This document shows positions 45,202 through 57,329 of a DNA stretch of 64,000 nucleotides, piece by piece. The stretch spans positions 28,516,949 to 28,580,948 of the forward strand of contig CM029670.1 of NCBI GenBank assembly GCA_017311315.1, in the 5' to 3' direction. The stretch comes from Dendrocalamus latiflorus. Lineage: Eukaryota; Streptophyta; Magnoliopsida; Poales; Poaceae. Both the position numbers and the translations under genes were made by a program. The first letter of the stretch is position 1. Each line of letters opens with the position of its first letter. The notes under the pieces were generated by a model. It was not told where the DNA came from. It searched no databases and saw only the letters and a list, made by a program, of their open reading frames with translations.

Positions 45202-46740
45202 ATGGCACCGAAAAAAGCTTCGGCAACGGCAGCGAAGGAAAAGGAGGCGGCCGGGTCGGAGCGTCGCACGACGGTCGAGGGCGTCGACATCGCACTACGA
45301 CGACCGACCCCGCCGCCGGCGCTGCGACGACCGACCCCGCCGACGCGACAGCAACCAACCTCACCGCCCTCGCCGCAACGTTCGCCGGTAGCGCGGATCG
45401 GGCAGTCGGAGGTAGCCACAACGGAGCGACCGGCAGCTCGGGAGCTCGTGAGGCGGTCGTACCCGTGCCGACCCGCCCGCTGGGCGCGCCGGCGGCCCCG
45501 CCCGCGCAGGCGGCGGAAAGCGCCCTGCTGGCAGCCCTCAAAGCATTCCAGCAAGAGCTAGGGGATCTTCGCGGGGCTGTCCGAGACATACAAGAGGCTC
45601 AAAGCCAGCAGGTCGCGCCGGTGGGTGCGCCAGATCCCACGCCGGAAAGGGCAGACAGCCGCGACGCCCCCACATCCAGCCGCGTCCCGCTGCGGCGCGT
45701 CGACCCAGAGTCCCCGCTTTCGGCAGGACTACAGCAGGCGGCATGGCCCGAAGACTTCAAGTTCCCTAGCATCATCGAGCCCTACAAAGGTGACACGGAC
45801 CCTCGCGAGTTCGTGCGCGTGTATGAAGCCGCAATCGAGGCCGCGGGCGGAGATGACACCACAAAGGCGAAGGGGTTCCCCCTCGCGTTGCAAGGAGTGG
45901 CGCTCTCCTGGTTTTTTACCATAGAGCCGAACTCCATCTACGCGTGGGAGCAGATCCGCGACCGCCTTCACAACAACTTTCAAGGGAGCTACGTTGAGCA
46001 GGTCGACGCAGACCAGCTCTTCGCTGTGAAGCAGAAACCTGCGGAGAAGCTCCGGGACTATTTCAAACGCTTCGCGAGGATACGGTGTCAGGTCCAAAAC
46101 GTCAACGAGACAACCGTCATCAACGCGGCCATACAGGGCCTTCGGCCAGGCCCCCTGGCCGAGTACAATGCACGCAAACCTATCAAGACGGTCGCCAAGC
46201 TCTTCGACAAGATGGAAGGGTATGCGCGGGCCGAGGAAGATGCGCGAAGACGCAACTCCCCCGCCCTCGACCCTGCCCAAGCGAAGCGCTCGCCATGCGA
46301 GGAGATGGCTGGTGACTCCCCGAAGCAGGACTGCAGTCGACAACCCCGGGAGGCCACTCCCGGGAGCAACGGCCCCGGGGAGCCAGAAGGCTCGCCAGGG
46401 GACAGGCGCAAGCCCCGGCGTCACCAGCGCAGACCACGTAAGGTCCGCCATGTCCGTGGTATCGGAAACACCCTTCGAGGACCTGCCCCCATATCGTGGG
46501 AAGGGGGCCGGGGATGCGGAGCTGGACCAGATCGTGGCGAGCGACCTCGCGCGGAGCAAGAGCTTCGGGACTATGGCAAGTGGTGCGAGGTACATGGTTA
46601 CGGCGACCACTACACGAAGGCGTGCACCGCAGTCATGGAACTACGGCGGGTGATGGCCGACTCGCGGGCCTCGTCTCCTCGGCCCCTCGCCAAAGTCCAT
46701 GAGCGGCGTTCAAGAGGTGGTCCCCAGCAAGCCTCCGACA
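45202..46740 (+). pseudogene. Tat-2 Gag, frameshifted near its start
   Basis: The ATG at 45202 begins MAPKKASATAAKEKE as in Tat-1. A frameshift between about 45250 and 45310 moves the remaining protein to another frame, which is then open to 47822. The gag core (DTDPREFVRVYEAAIEAAGG near 45790) and the knuckle-like WCEVHGYGDHYTKAC (near 46583) are preserved. The C-terminal part from about 46240 to 46500 is basic and proline-rich. Confidence 0.87.
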
Positions 46741-49700
46741 GGGAAGACACGCGGCACCGCACTGTCAGCGTCATCACCGGAGGTTCCCTATCGGGGGCCC
46801 CTGTGGAGCGGTCTCTACCGTGGGTGCCGCCCCGCAACATCACCTTCACCTTGAATGATGCCAAGGGTGTGGAGTTCCCTCACCAAGACCCTCTAGTTAT
46901 CCTGGCTCACATCGCAGGCCATGACGTCAGGCGCGTCCTCGTCGACGGGGGAAGCTCTGCGAATATTCTGTTCGCAGGGGCCCTCGAACGTATGGGAATC
47001 CCCCGAAGCCGCCTGGAGCCGCCAGGAGCTCCACTTCAAGGCTTCGGAGGCCAACAGCTAGAGGCCATAGGACACGTGTTCCTCCCAGTTACATTCCGCC
47101 AGGGGAGCAACTCCCGAAGCGCGCACGTCATCTTCGACGTCGTAGACATCCCGCACCCCTACAACATTATATTGGGACGGCCCGCCATCAATTCCCTCGA
47201 GGCGGTCCCGCACCACGCCTTCTTATGCATGAAGCTCCCAGGCCCGGAGGGCGTGATCACTGTCTTCGGTGACCAGGACCTCGCCAGGCGCGTCGAACTC
47301 AGCAGCCGGAGCTTGCACCGCCCGGTGCACGCCCTCTCGGGTACGCCCGGCGACACGCCCTCCGCTCCGGGATGGACACCTAAGCCTCGGCCCGAAGGTG
47401 GGGTCAAGAAGGTGCCACTCCAGACGGAGGGGCAGTTTGTGTCCATTGGCGAGGGGCTCCCTGCGGCGGTTGAGCGAGATCTACTCCAAGTACTCCAGGA
47501 CAACGCCGACATTTTTGCATGGTCGCCAGAGGACATCAAGGGCGTAGACCGCGCAGTAATCGAGCACCGATTGGCGGTCCGCCCTGATGCCAAGCCGGTC
47601 AGGCAGAAGCTTCGCCTTATGTCTATGGATCGGCAGCAGGCGGCCAAGGTGGAGGTAGCGAAGCTTCTCCGGGCCGGGGTCATTCGCGAGGTCCATCACC
47701 CAGAGTGGCTTGCCAACCCCGTACTGGTCAAAAAGGCCAGCGGGGCCTGGCGTATGTGCATTGATTTCATCGCACTTAACAAGGCGTGCCCCAAAGGACA
47801 ATTACCCCTTGCCACGCATTGACCAATTGGTCGATGCTACCGCCGGGTGCGAGCTAATGAGTTTCCTGGACGCTTACTCTGGTTATCATCAGGTATACAT
47901 GGCCGAAGACGACGAGGACAAGACCAGTTTCATCACACCGATTGGGACCTTCTGCTTCGTCAGGATGCCCTTCGGCTTGAAGAACGCAGGCGCTACCTTT
48001 ACCCGCCTCGTCGCACTTGCCCTCGCCGCTGAGCTCGGGAGGAACGTGGAAGCCTACGTCGACGACGTGGTGGTCAAGACCCGACAGCTCGCCTTGCACG
48101 GCCGGGATCTCCAGGAGACCTTCGACAACCTCAGGAAGGCCGGCATCAAGCTCAACCCCGACAAATGTGTCTTCGGCGTCCAGGCGGGCAAACTGCTAGG
48201 CTTCCTCGTGTCCGGACAAGGCATCCAGGCGAATCCCGACAAGGTCGAGGCCATCCTGGGCATGGAGCCGCCCAAGACGACGAGGGAGGTCCAGAGGCTG
48301 GCGGGCCGCATGGCGGCCCTAAGCCGCTTCCTATCTAGGGCGGCGGAGCGGGGTCTGCCATTCTTTAAGACACTCCGCGGGTGCGACGGGTTTCGGTGGG
48401 ATAGCGACTGCGCGGAGGCCTTCAACGAGCTCAAGAAACACCTGGCGAGCCTCCCTACTCTGGTCGCCCCAGCACCAGAGGCTCCCCTGTTGCTCTATCT
48501 GGCCGCGTCGGTCACGGCGGTCAGTGCCGTCCTCGTCTTAGAGGAAGGCGCCGCACAGCGGCCCGTGTATTTTGTCTCCGAAGCCCTCCAAGGCGCCAAG
48601 ACAAGATATACGGAGCTTGAAAAGCTAGCTTACGCGTTGGTCATGGCCTCCAGGAAGCTTCAGCATTATTTTTTGGCCCACCCGATCACAGTGCCTTCCT
48701 CATTTCCCCTGGCAGAGATGCTACACAATAAGGAGTCCACGGGGCGCATCGGCAAGTGGGCTGCCGAGCTCGCCCCGTTCTCCCTAACATACGCCTCGCG
48801 GACGGCAATCAAATCCCAAGTCCTCGCCGACTTCCTCGCAGAATGGACTCCGCCGGCTTAGCCCGCTCAGAAGCACGACGACCCGGCCTGGACTCTCACC
48901 ATTGATGGGGCTTACAGCGTCGCGGGCGCGGGTGTAGGCGCAGTAATTGTCACACCCGAGGGGCAGCGCTTATTGTACTCGGCGCGCCACGCGTTTCCAG
49001 CCACCAACAACACGGCTGAGTATGAAGCGCTACTATTCGGCCTGACCAAGCTCAAGGCAATCGGTGCGCGGCGAGTGCTCGTCCACACGGATTCGCGTTT
49101 GGTGGCCGGCCACGTGGACAAGTCATATCAAGCCAAGGATCCTGAGCTGGCTAAATACCTTGCCGCCGTAAGAGCAAGGGAAAGGCATTTCTTTGGGCGT
49201 CACGGTCAAGGCCATCCCTCGCGCGGAAAACGAGCAGGCCGACGCTCTCGCGAAGGCGGCCAGCCAGCAGCTGCCACCTCCTGACGGGACGTTTTACGAA
49301 GTATTGCCGCAGGCGGCCATCGCGCAGGACAACCGCGACGCGGCCCTCGTTCACCATGTCGTCCAGCAGGGCGACTGGCGAGAGCCCATCTTCAATTTCC
49401 TGCAGGGCATCGCAGAGCCAGAGGACCACGCCGAGCTCCGGCGTCTGCAACACCGTGCCAGATCCTTCCAGGTGTTTGAAGGGACGCTCTACAAGTAGGG
49501 AGTCTGTGCACCGCTCCTGCGCTGCCTCTCCCGCGAAGAGGGGAAGAAGCTCCTCACGGATATCCACGAGGGGGCATACAGGTCTCACCTCGCGCCGAGG
49601 TCGTTGGTCGGCAAGGCGTTCAGGCAGGGCTTTTACTGGCCGACTGCCATCACTGACGCCCAGGACCTCGTGCGTCGGTGCCAGGGGTGCCAGTGGATGG

Positions 49701-50596
49701 GGCGCATCATCCGCAGGCCCCCGACGAACCCCAACCCTATTCCCCCGGTGTGGCCGTTGGCACGCTGGGGTGTCGACATAGTGGGACCGCTCCCCCGAGC
49801 CCCAGGGGACCTGCGGTTCGTCGTGGTCGCGCTGGAATACTTTTCCAGATGGCCGGAGGCGGTAGCCCTAGCCAAGATAACCTCGGCGGCCATGTAGCGC
49901 TTCCTCTAGCAGAACATCATATGTCGCTTCGGCGTGCCCAGGGAACTCACCGTCGACAACGGCCTGCAGTTTGATGCTGCCCCGTTCAAGGAGTTCTGTG
50001 GCGACATGGGCATCACGATTCGGTTCGCCTCGGTTGGGCACCCCCAGTCCAACGGAGCAGTCGAAAGGGCGAACGGTGCCATCTCTATCGCCATCAAAAA
50101 ACGCCTAGTCGGGCTGACGAAGGGCAGGTTGCCGAGCGAGCTTCACAGCGTCCTCTGGTCCCTTCGCACAACGGTAACACGCCCGACGGGGTTCACGCCC
50201 TTCAAGCTTCTTTTTGGTGACGAGGCAGTGACACCTGAAGAAATCAGGGCGGGATCGTGAAGGGTCCTCGTCCAAGCGCCCAACGAAGAGCGTCGCGTGT
50301 CCTTGGACCTCCTCGACGGGGCACGAGCAAGCGCAGCCCAACATGTCGAAAAGTATGCACGGCAGATAGTGCGTACTCGAGACCGGTCCGTATATCCGCG
50401 AAGGTTCAAGGCCGGGGATCTTGTCCTCAGAATGGCACTCCACGCGGAGACCGTTGGCAAGCTGGAGTCCAAGTGGGAAGGTCCGTACATTGTGGCTGAA
50501 GCACTGCAGAAGGGAGCGTACCGCCTTGCCACACTCGAGGGACAAACTCTCCGCCACACATGGAACGCGGACAAATTGCGGCGATATTATGCCTAG
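46741..50596 (+). pseudogene. Tat-2 Pol (PR-RT-RH-aRH-IN), multiply broken
   Basis: Protease VDGGSSAN is at 46941, RT about 47480-48250 with YVDD at 48055-48066. The gypsy RNase H has TRYTELEKLAYAL near 48605, and the archaeal-type RNase H has LTIDGAYSVAGAG near 48895. The integrase region runs 49560-50250 (VDIVGPLPRA, TVDNGLQF), and the C-terminus LRRYYA ends at 50596. Breaks: a frameshift near 47793 just after CIDFIALNKACPK; TAG 48859-48861; a frameshift near 49190; TAG 49496-49498; TAG 49895-49897; TAG 49907-49909; TGA 50258-50260. The element cannot make its own polymerase or integrase. Confidence 0.9.
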
Positions 50597-50734
50597 AAGC
50601 GGGATGCAAATTATAATGGCATCGGCCCCTCCTTGTACGATGCTTGCCCGCGCAAACGGGAGTTCAATAAAGCTGTTGTTTTGCACAAATAACATTGTCC
50701 GGCCGCAATGTGTCAGAGATCACCCCCGCGCGCA

Positions 50735-51250
50735 GGTACGCCAGTCTACGGACTTTAAATGAAGTCGTAGCGTCGAGGTCCGCCTCCGCACGCACCAGTC
50801 TACAGACTTTAAATGAAGTCGTAGCGTCGAGGTCCGCCTCCGCACGCACCAGTCTACGGACTTTAAATGAAGTCGTAGCGTCGAGGTCCGCCTCCTCACG
50901 CACCGGTCTACGGACTTTAAATGAAGTCGTAGCGTCGAGGTCCGCCTCCGCACGCACCGGTCTACGGACTTTAAATGAAGTCGTAGCGTCGAGGTCCGCC
51001 TCCGCACGCACCGGTCTACGGACTTTAAATGAAGTCGTAGCGTCGAGGTCCGCCTCCGCACGCACCGGTCTACGGACTTTAAATGAAGTCGTAGCGTCGA
51101 GGTCCGCCTCCGCACGCACCGGTCTACGGACTTTAAATGAAGTCGTAGCGTCGAGGTCCGCCTCTGCACGCGCCAGTCTACGGACTCTAAACAAAGTCGT
51201 AGCGTCGAGGTCTGCCTCCGTACGCACCAGTCTACAGACTCTAAAATGAG
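50735..51250. repeat. 54-bp minisatellite, about 9.5 copies (Tat-2)
   Basis: The unit CTACGGACTTTAAATGAAGT followed by CGTAGCGTCGAGGTCCGCCT repeats every 54 bp (anchors 50746, 50800, 50854). Its reverse complement resembles the 52-bp Tat-1 unit (GTGCGTGCGGAGG, TCGACGCTACG, TTTAAAGTCCGTAG). Because 54 is divisible by three, all six frames stay open for about 170-220 codons. These ORFs are artefacts of the period, not evidence of a protein. Confidence 0.93.
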
Positions 51251-51440
51251 ACACCGCAGGGGGGCGCCGCGTGCGCGCACTCTCCGGACTATAAACAGGC
51301 GTTGCTGCTATGCGTACGCGAAGTATAAAAAGCAGCATACAATATTAAGAGCGGGTGTTATTTCAATTTTCCACAAAAAACGCCGGGGTTACATGACCAC
51401 AAGCAGGAGCGTGTAGCACACAGCTCCCCTAACCAAGCGC

Positions 51441-54114
51441 TCACCCTTCGCGCGGTCCCGATGGGCCCGCGCCGCTGTTGGGACGCCTGGGAACTCCTTT
51501 GAGCCAGTGGAGGAGGTCCCCGCCCCCGTGTAGCGTGTGCTGCACCGCGACCCTGGCCGCGTCCTCCTCGACACAGCCCCAGATCCGCTGGTGGAAGTTT
51601 CAGAGGCCAGGATCGATGAAGCGGATAGCGTCCGACAGCGCCTCCGGCTGGGGGGCAGATCCAACTGAGGGTTTGCCAGCTCGTGGACATGTCTGCACCC
51701 ATGAGTGTGGAGCATGGCAAGGGCGAGGCACGCACCGAGGAAGCTGCAATGCTCGCCGAAGGTCTTCGCACTGCGGAGAGCAACGCCAGCACCTTCCTCG
51801 ACCAGCCCGAGCGTCTCCACCAAGTCCCTCAGCCCGTGGGTAGCGTCCGGCACGTCGACACACAGGTCCCGGAGGGCCTGGTTCAGAGACTCCATTGCCC
51901 TCCACGCCGACATGGACGCATTGTCCAAGGCGCCGTCCTTCTCCGCAAGGGACTCCACCAGCTAGGCCTTCTCCTCCTGCAGAGTGGCGATCTGCTGCAA
52001 AAAGGAGGTGCGTTCCTCCGCAGCGGCGCGCTGGACTTCCTCGGTCTCCTGCTGCGCGGCCGCCAGGGCGCCCTCCAGCACGTGAAGCTGTTCGTCCTTC
52101 GCGGCATGGGCGTCATCCGCAGCACGAAGATCGACCTCCAGGGCTCTCCGCTCCCGGATGCGGGCTTCATCTAGCGCATGGCCAAGGACAAGCGTCTGGA
52201 AATAGCAGAAAAAGTCAGCAGGTGCTCGACAGTGCTCTAGCAACCGCGAGCACACATACATACCCTTATCTCCGAGGCCCGTAGTGCGAGCGCCAGGAGG
52301 TCCCCCTCGCACGACGACAGCATCTGTTGGTCAAAGCCGTCGCGGGTGCGCTCCGCGGCTGCATTAAAAGCGCGAAGCGTCTCCGGGCGCAGGAGGAAGC
52401 CGGAGAGGACGGGCCCCGCCCTCGCCACGTTAGCGGCTGCGGAGGCTTCGGCCACGTCGACGGCGGCAGCCGCCTGCAGGATACCCGGTACGGGGTCCGG
52501 TATGTCGCGCACACCCCCGTTGCTCGATCCTTCACCACGGCCGGGAGACTTCGTCTCGCCTGATGTCGATGGAATGAGCGAGCAAATCGGGGAGAGTTTC
52601 GCGAAGTCGCGCGAGGAAAGAGAACTGCGCCTAACTTTTGCATCCCCCGCCGCGACAGGACGTGCTTGTTCAACCGCCAGTCGGGAGGAGAGTACCTCGG
52701 CGGGCGGCCGAGAAGACCTTTCGGCCACACCGACCACGTCGGGCGCCGCAGCTCCAAGCACAGGGCCGGCAACATTGTACCGCCCCCGCGAAGGCGAAGG
52801 AGGCCGGGCTCGAGGGCGTTTCGCCTGTGGCTCCACGGGCGATTCTTCCGCGACGTCAGCAGCTGCAGCTCCCGTCGCGCCTTCGATCACTACCACCACG
52901 GACGCCTCCGCGACGGCCGCCGTGGGTGGCAAAGCACCGCTGGGAGTGATGTCCTCCGCCGGCACCGCGCCCTCGGGCACAGCCATGCGCAGAACCTCGC
53001 ACGTGCGGTTTATCCGCCCCTGCTTCGCCGACCGGGTCGCGGCCTCGTGCAGCTTGCGCTCCTTGAGCGTGTACGGGCCAAGGAACGTCGCAACTGCGCG
53101 CTCGGCATCTTCTAGCCGTGCCACTGCATAAAAGGCAACAAGTCGGTCAGCCGGGGACTACGCAGACAAACGGGTGCGCACCAGCGCACTGCGCGACTTA
53201 CAAGGAGCGGAGGGCGGAAGCAGGCAAGACAATGACGGGCGCACCCCATCCTCTCGATCGTCGCCCCGTCGCACGTACCTCCACCGGGCGGAGAGTGGCG
53301 CCACCCCGTACATTGTAAATTCTTCCGCCAAGTCGCGCATACTCAGTCGGCGTGCCACGCCAGCAAGCCTCCATAGCCTCCGTGCGTCATCGGCCTCCGG
53401 CTGCACACTTGGCGAGCTGTGGAATGAGATCGGCCCACCTCGGCATAGCAGGCCACTCGTGCTAGTCACGACGTAATAAAACCACCGCCGCGTCCAGCCG
53501 GATTCCCACCTCTCCAGATTGGCCGGCGCAGGGAACAGCGTCGTACAAGACGCTCGTAGCACGAAATCCACGCAACCAAAGTTGGATACAGCCCCCTCAA
53601 CCTTCTTGGGTCGACTGCGCGTGTCGTGCAGGATGGCGAACAGGCTCGCGCTAGGACGTCGGCCTTCCGTCCGCGTAGCCCATGTGAAGACAGCTAGGCG
53701 GATTATGGCGTTGGGCGTTAGCTGCGCTAGCTCCAACCCGTAGGTCCGAAGGACTTCGCCCACAAACGTCGTTGAGGGCATTCGAAGGCCGGCGTCGAAG
53801 AACGCGATGAAAACGATCGCCTCCGTTTCCTGGGGCTTCGGCTTCGTCTCGTCACGGCGGGGTAGGCGAGCCCCATCGCGTTCCTCGATCTTCCCTTCCC
53901 GTACAAGCCGCTGCAGCATCTCTTCAGTCGCGCGGCTCTTCCCCAGCACACGGGAGCAGCGACCCCCCGAGTGTTCCATGGCGTCCCACCACTTGTCGCC
54001 ATGCGAACGCCCCCGCAGCACCAGCTCGTAATCTTCGGAAGGGAAGGACAACTCGTCCGGGCTAGACGAGGAGCCGCCGCCAGGCTGGCGGGAGGCACCG
54101 TCATGACCGGCCAT
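51441..54114 (-). pseudogene. Tat-2 antisense gene (aORF), three exons
   Basis: The ATG is at 54114 (MAGHDGASRQ). Exon 1 is 54114-53202, intron 53201-53124 (78 bp), exon 2 53123-52264, intron 52263-52196 (68 bp), exon 3 52195-51441. Exons, phases and both intron positions match Tat-1. Exon 1 and exon 2 appear open throughout, better than in Tat-1. Exon 1 has the same domain (FFDAGLRMPSTTFVGEVLRT, GWTRRWFYY). Exon 3 is coiled-coil prone (LRAADDAHAAKDEQLHVLEG, EERTSFLQQIATLQEEK). It is broken by TAG 51962-51964 (CAG in Tat-1), a frameshift near 51655 and TGA 51600-51602. Ka/Ks between the two copies would show whether the protein was selected. Function unknown. Confidence 0.85.
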
Positions 54115-54210
54115 TGTTCTCCAAGATTAGGGCAGAAGGGCTATCAACGCGAAATAAGCAGAGCTAGGCGACAGGCGAGATAGAGCGCCCCCACCACAGC
54201 CATGGCGCTT

Positions 54211-54216
54211 TATAAA
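54211..54216 (-). promoter_or_regulatory. Candidate TATA box of the Tat-2 antisense gene
   Basis: CTTTATAAAG is centred about 100 bp upstream of the ATG at 54114, matching TTTATAAG before the Tat-1 antisense gene. Confidence 0.5.
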
Positions 54217-54644
54217 GCCCGTTCGCCCCCTTTGCAACCAGAAGCGCAGCCAGATTAAAAACTCCCAGCGGTTCGACTACCCACGACTGGAAAGAACCGC
54301 CGGCATCTGGAGGAGCGTGCCCGGTAGGTGGCCAAGCAGTGCACAACGCCAGCGCGTGACCGACACGCGTCCCGCTTGCCTAGGGAAGAGGTGAACGGCC
54401 GCGCCCACGCAACCGCTCACATCCCACGACGCACCAGGCATAAACCGCCGCGACAACCTTCCCTCTGACAGGCCATGCGTCGGCACGATTCCAGCCGCCA
54501 TTAAAAGCGCACTACCCAAATGCGGGGCACAATCGTCCCGAAGTGCAGCGACATCCGCGGCGCAAGGCCCATTCTCACTACAGCGTCAGCCGCGACCCCG
54601 ACTCGGTCCCCAATACCGACTTCGGAGCCAAGTCTGACCTAGGC

Positions 54645-54810
54645 GGCGCGCGCGCGTCTACTTTGGCTAAGCGCCAGCTACGCTGCCACCCATTCGAAGG
54701 GTAGGGGACGGAGCGCGCGCGCGTCTACTTCGGCTAGGCGCCAGCTCCGCTGCCACCCGTTCGAAGGGTAGGGGACGGAGCGCGCGCGCGTCTACTTCGG
54801 CTAGGTGGCA
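54645..54810. repeat. 65-bp repeat, about 2.3 copies (Tat-2)
   Basis: GCGCGCGCGTCTACTT(T/C)GGCT, followed by CCGTTCGAAGGGTAGGGGACGG-type text, repeats at about 54647, 54715 and 54783. In reverse complement it is the Tat-1 65-bp unit (CCCTACCCTTCGAACGGGTG). The last unit is partial. Confidence 0.88.
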
Positions 54811-54963
54811 GCCATCGGCTTCGGCTACGGCCTCAGCCCCGGGACACACTGCACATCGAAGCTCCGCAAGTTCGGAGAGATTCACAGGCCGCAGGGACGG
54901 AGGGGGCAAAGGACTCGGCAACATGGCTTCGGCCCTGTGAAGCCTTTTACCATGAGAGGCTCC

Positions 54964-55217
54964 TGTTGTAGGGGTGGCCCCCACCTAATCCCAGTAGGCC
55001 TGGTAGAAGATTGTAAGGCCCAGAATAGGCCATGTGTAATGACATAAGTGCCCCTGAAGGGGAAACTCAGATGTAAGGATATATTTGTAAAAGCACTCCC
55101 CCTGTGTATATATATATATATACGGAATATAGGCCACAGGGGGGAAGGGGCCATTACGGTCACATCTCCCAACTCTCCACTACCATCTCTCTCTCTGTTT
55201 GGTCTGTAACCACAACG
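54964..55217 (+). repeat. Tat-2 3' LTR (254 bp)
   Basis: It is six bases longer than the 5' LTR because of extra TA units in GTGTATATATATATATACGG. It ends CACAACG instead of CACAACA, followed by the target duplication GGGCC. Confidence 0.93.
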
Positions 55218-55222
55218 GGGCC

Positions 55223-55577
55223 ATTGTCCACAAGAGTAAAAATGATACGGGGATTTATACAGGTTCGAGGATCCGAAAGAACCGTCCTACTTCTATCGAT
55301 GAGCCCACGGGGGTTACCTCCCCCGAGGGCTCACCAATTTGAATATGATTCTTTATTATTCATGAGAGCTCACTCAAAAGATGGATGCATGGAGTGTATA
55401 TATAGGCTCTTGGGTCTATACAAATGATCAAAATATCCCTTAGGGGATAGTTACCCTATGAGTACAAGTGAGGGGTACAATCGCCCTTTGTGAGTGTAAA
55501 CACATTTCTTAATATGTAAGTAGGTATTTTCAGTTAAGTGGGGCTTGCCGGTTCAGGAGTGAATTATTCCTTCAACA
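55223..55577 (-). repeat. LTR-like part of the older gypsy element split by Tat-2
   Basis: On the minus strand it begins TGTTGAAGGAATAATTC at 55577, with a TATA-like CCTATATATACACTCC near 55400. It runs to ...GTATCATTTTTACTC at 55240. The matching gag is at 44250-44905 on the other side of Tat-2. LTR ends are not proven. Confidence 0.5.
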
Positions 55578-57092
55578 CTAGCCCTCTGTCCCTTAGGTAG
55601 TATTGAGTTGGTCTGCTTGTCGTGTTAAGGTGGACATTTAGCGCGGACACAGCAAAGTTTGCTGGTCAGCTCAAGGCTGGCGTCAAGACGCCATTCTGAA
55701 AATCGATAAGCCTTCCAGGCTATTGGGCCAGGCGTTGGACATGAGGCCCACTTCATGAGGAGGCTGCTCAAACCAGCCCAACTTGGTCGGTCCGCACAAG
55801 CCGAAGGGGAATCTTTCCCTATCCCCTATAAGCTCCTTTCAGCCGGCGGCTTGGAAGCAAGAAATCAGACGTCCGTCTAGAAGAGGAAGGAAGGGGGAGC
55901 GCAACATTTGGGATCCCCATGGCCGGCCAAAGCTCAACCTCCGAGCGCGTCAGTGGGGTGACGCCACCGCGGAGGGCATCGCTCGGCCCTGCCTGGCTGC
56001 AGGGCGCTTGAGAGCTAGTCTTGGCGCTTTTCTGGGAATGTTGAATAGCCATGTAGAAAGGGGAAAATGCCACTTGGAGGTGGTGTCTATGTGATCACGG
56101 AATCTACTTTTGCTGCCATGAAGTCGGTGTAGCAAGTGGCTGGCTTGTTGTAAATAATCTTGTTTAGAAGTCGTACACAAGTTTTTGGAAGTAATCGAAT
56201 CCAAAAACCGAGTCCTAGATGAAGTTGTAACCAAGTCGAAGTCGTATAAGACTCGGAGTCGGAGTAGGTGTTGAGAACCCGCGTTGAATTAGAACAGCCG
56301 GGTATAAAAAGAGGCTTAAAGCCATGTATTCGAAGTAACCAAGCAGTTGAGAAAATACCAAAAAGAGGGAGAAACACAATGCTTTGTTTTGTCGTGTGAT
56401 TGGCGCAAGACGTGGTCGGAAGCACTCACGATCACCGCAAGCGTGATCGGGAGGAGTTACGACCACGGCAAAATTCCTGCAGGTGTGGTCGTGAGGCGCT
56501 ACGACCACGGCAAAGGAACAGTGTTTTACGACTACAGTGAACAGTGATCGCCAGCATCACTGCGTGATCGTAGAAGGCTTCGATCACGGTATCTCGAGCG
56601 GCTGAAGGAAGGCAGCGGCAGCGATATATCGGAGCGGTCGTAATTTGCTACAGTAAATTTACGACCACGTTGAAAAGAGGATCGGAGGAGATTGAAGCGT
56701 TCGGAATTGGTCGTAAGTACTCTAAACCGATCGTATTTGATTCTCACCGGTCGCAAACGACTCTAACAAGTCGTGGAAGATCCCGGGAGGTCGTAAGACC
56801 TTACAACATGGCTGAGTGTGGATGCATGTGAAGAGGCACCAGCACAAAAGCATGGGTGCTTCTGGGTAAATGCGGTGATCCTCCGCTTACTGGCTCTTCC
56901 TTGTGTGTGGCTGATTGACTGCTCAGGCGCACGCAGACGCAGGGATGTCCGCACCAGGGAGGGCGCTGGAGTTGGCTGCCTGCCAGAGCGCCGAGGGACT
57001 GAAGAGCGGGCGGGCGTCGCGTTGGGGAAACTGTTTATTGCATGTTCAAACGCCACCAGCGCCGTGAGGAATAGAGTTTGCCTTCCCGTACC
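55578..57092. other. Repeat-derived intergenic DNA
   Basis: A TATAAAAAG at 56303 and many GATCAC/GTGATC and TACGACCAC motifs (56390-56770) suggest LTR or leader DNA of another element, but no borders were found. No supported gene. The ORFs at 55783 and 56818 show no family features. Confidence 0.35.
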
Positions 57093-57329
57093 GCCAACTT
57101 AGGGAAAATTGCTCTCATGCCACAAACTTAAGTGCCATCCTCTCATTTGCCACATACTTAAGTAGCTTTGTTATTATGCCACAAACTTAAGTGTTTTGTC
57201 CTTTGTTTTGCCATTTTCTCCCTTTAATGTCTATTTTGTATTTTCAGGGATTTGAACTGACCCTTTTGCCCCTTGTCACTTCCTACCCAAATCTGATTTG
57301 TCCCCTCTCCTCACTCGCGCGCGCGCGTC

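Larger units (their letters stand above)
44906..55217 (+). mobile_element. Tat-2: second member of the Tat-1 family, 10,312 bp
   Basis: The 5' LTR is 44906-45153 and the 3' LTR is 54964-55217, with GGGCC duplicated at 44901-44905 and 55218-55222. LTRs differ by three substitutions, including the final base A/G, and by three TA units in a microsatellite. Organisation equals Tat-1: PBS, gag-pol, tandem array, antisense three-exon gene on the minus strand, a short 65-bp-type array, 3' LTR. It is shorter than Tat-1, mainly because its arrays hold fewer units. Coding regions carry many stops and frameshifts. Confidence 0.95.

Noticed and set aside
45729..46610. Minus-strand ORF of 293 codons
   Set aside because: It is the shadow of Tat-2 gag; the plus-strand frame has the recognisable gag core.
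50664..51338. Long ORFs of 184-224 codons on both strands with perfect internal repeats
   Set aside because: They come from a 54-bp tandem repeat whose period is a multiple of three, so every frame without a stop in one unit stays open. No start context or family feature.
56818..57102. 94-codon ORF just before the Pack-MULE
   Set aside because: No recognisable domain. It runs into the target duplication and is likely chance in GC-rich DNA.
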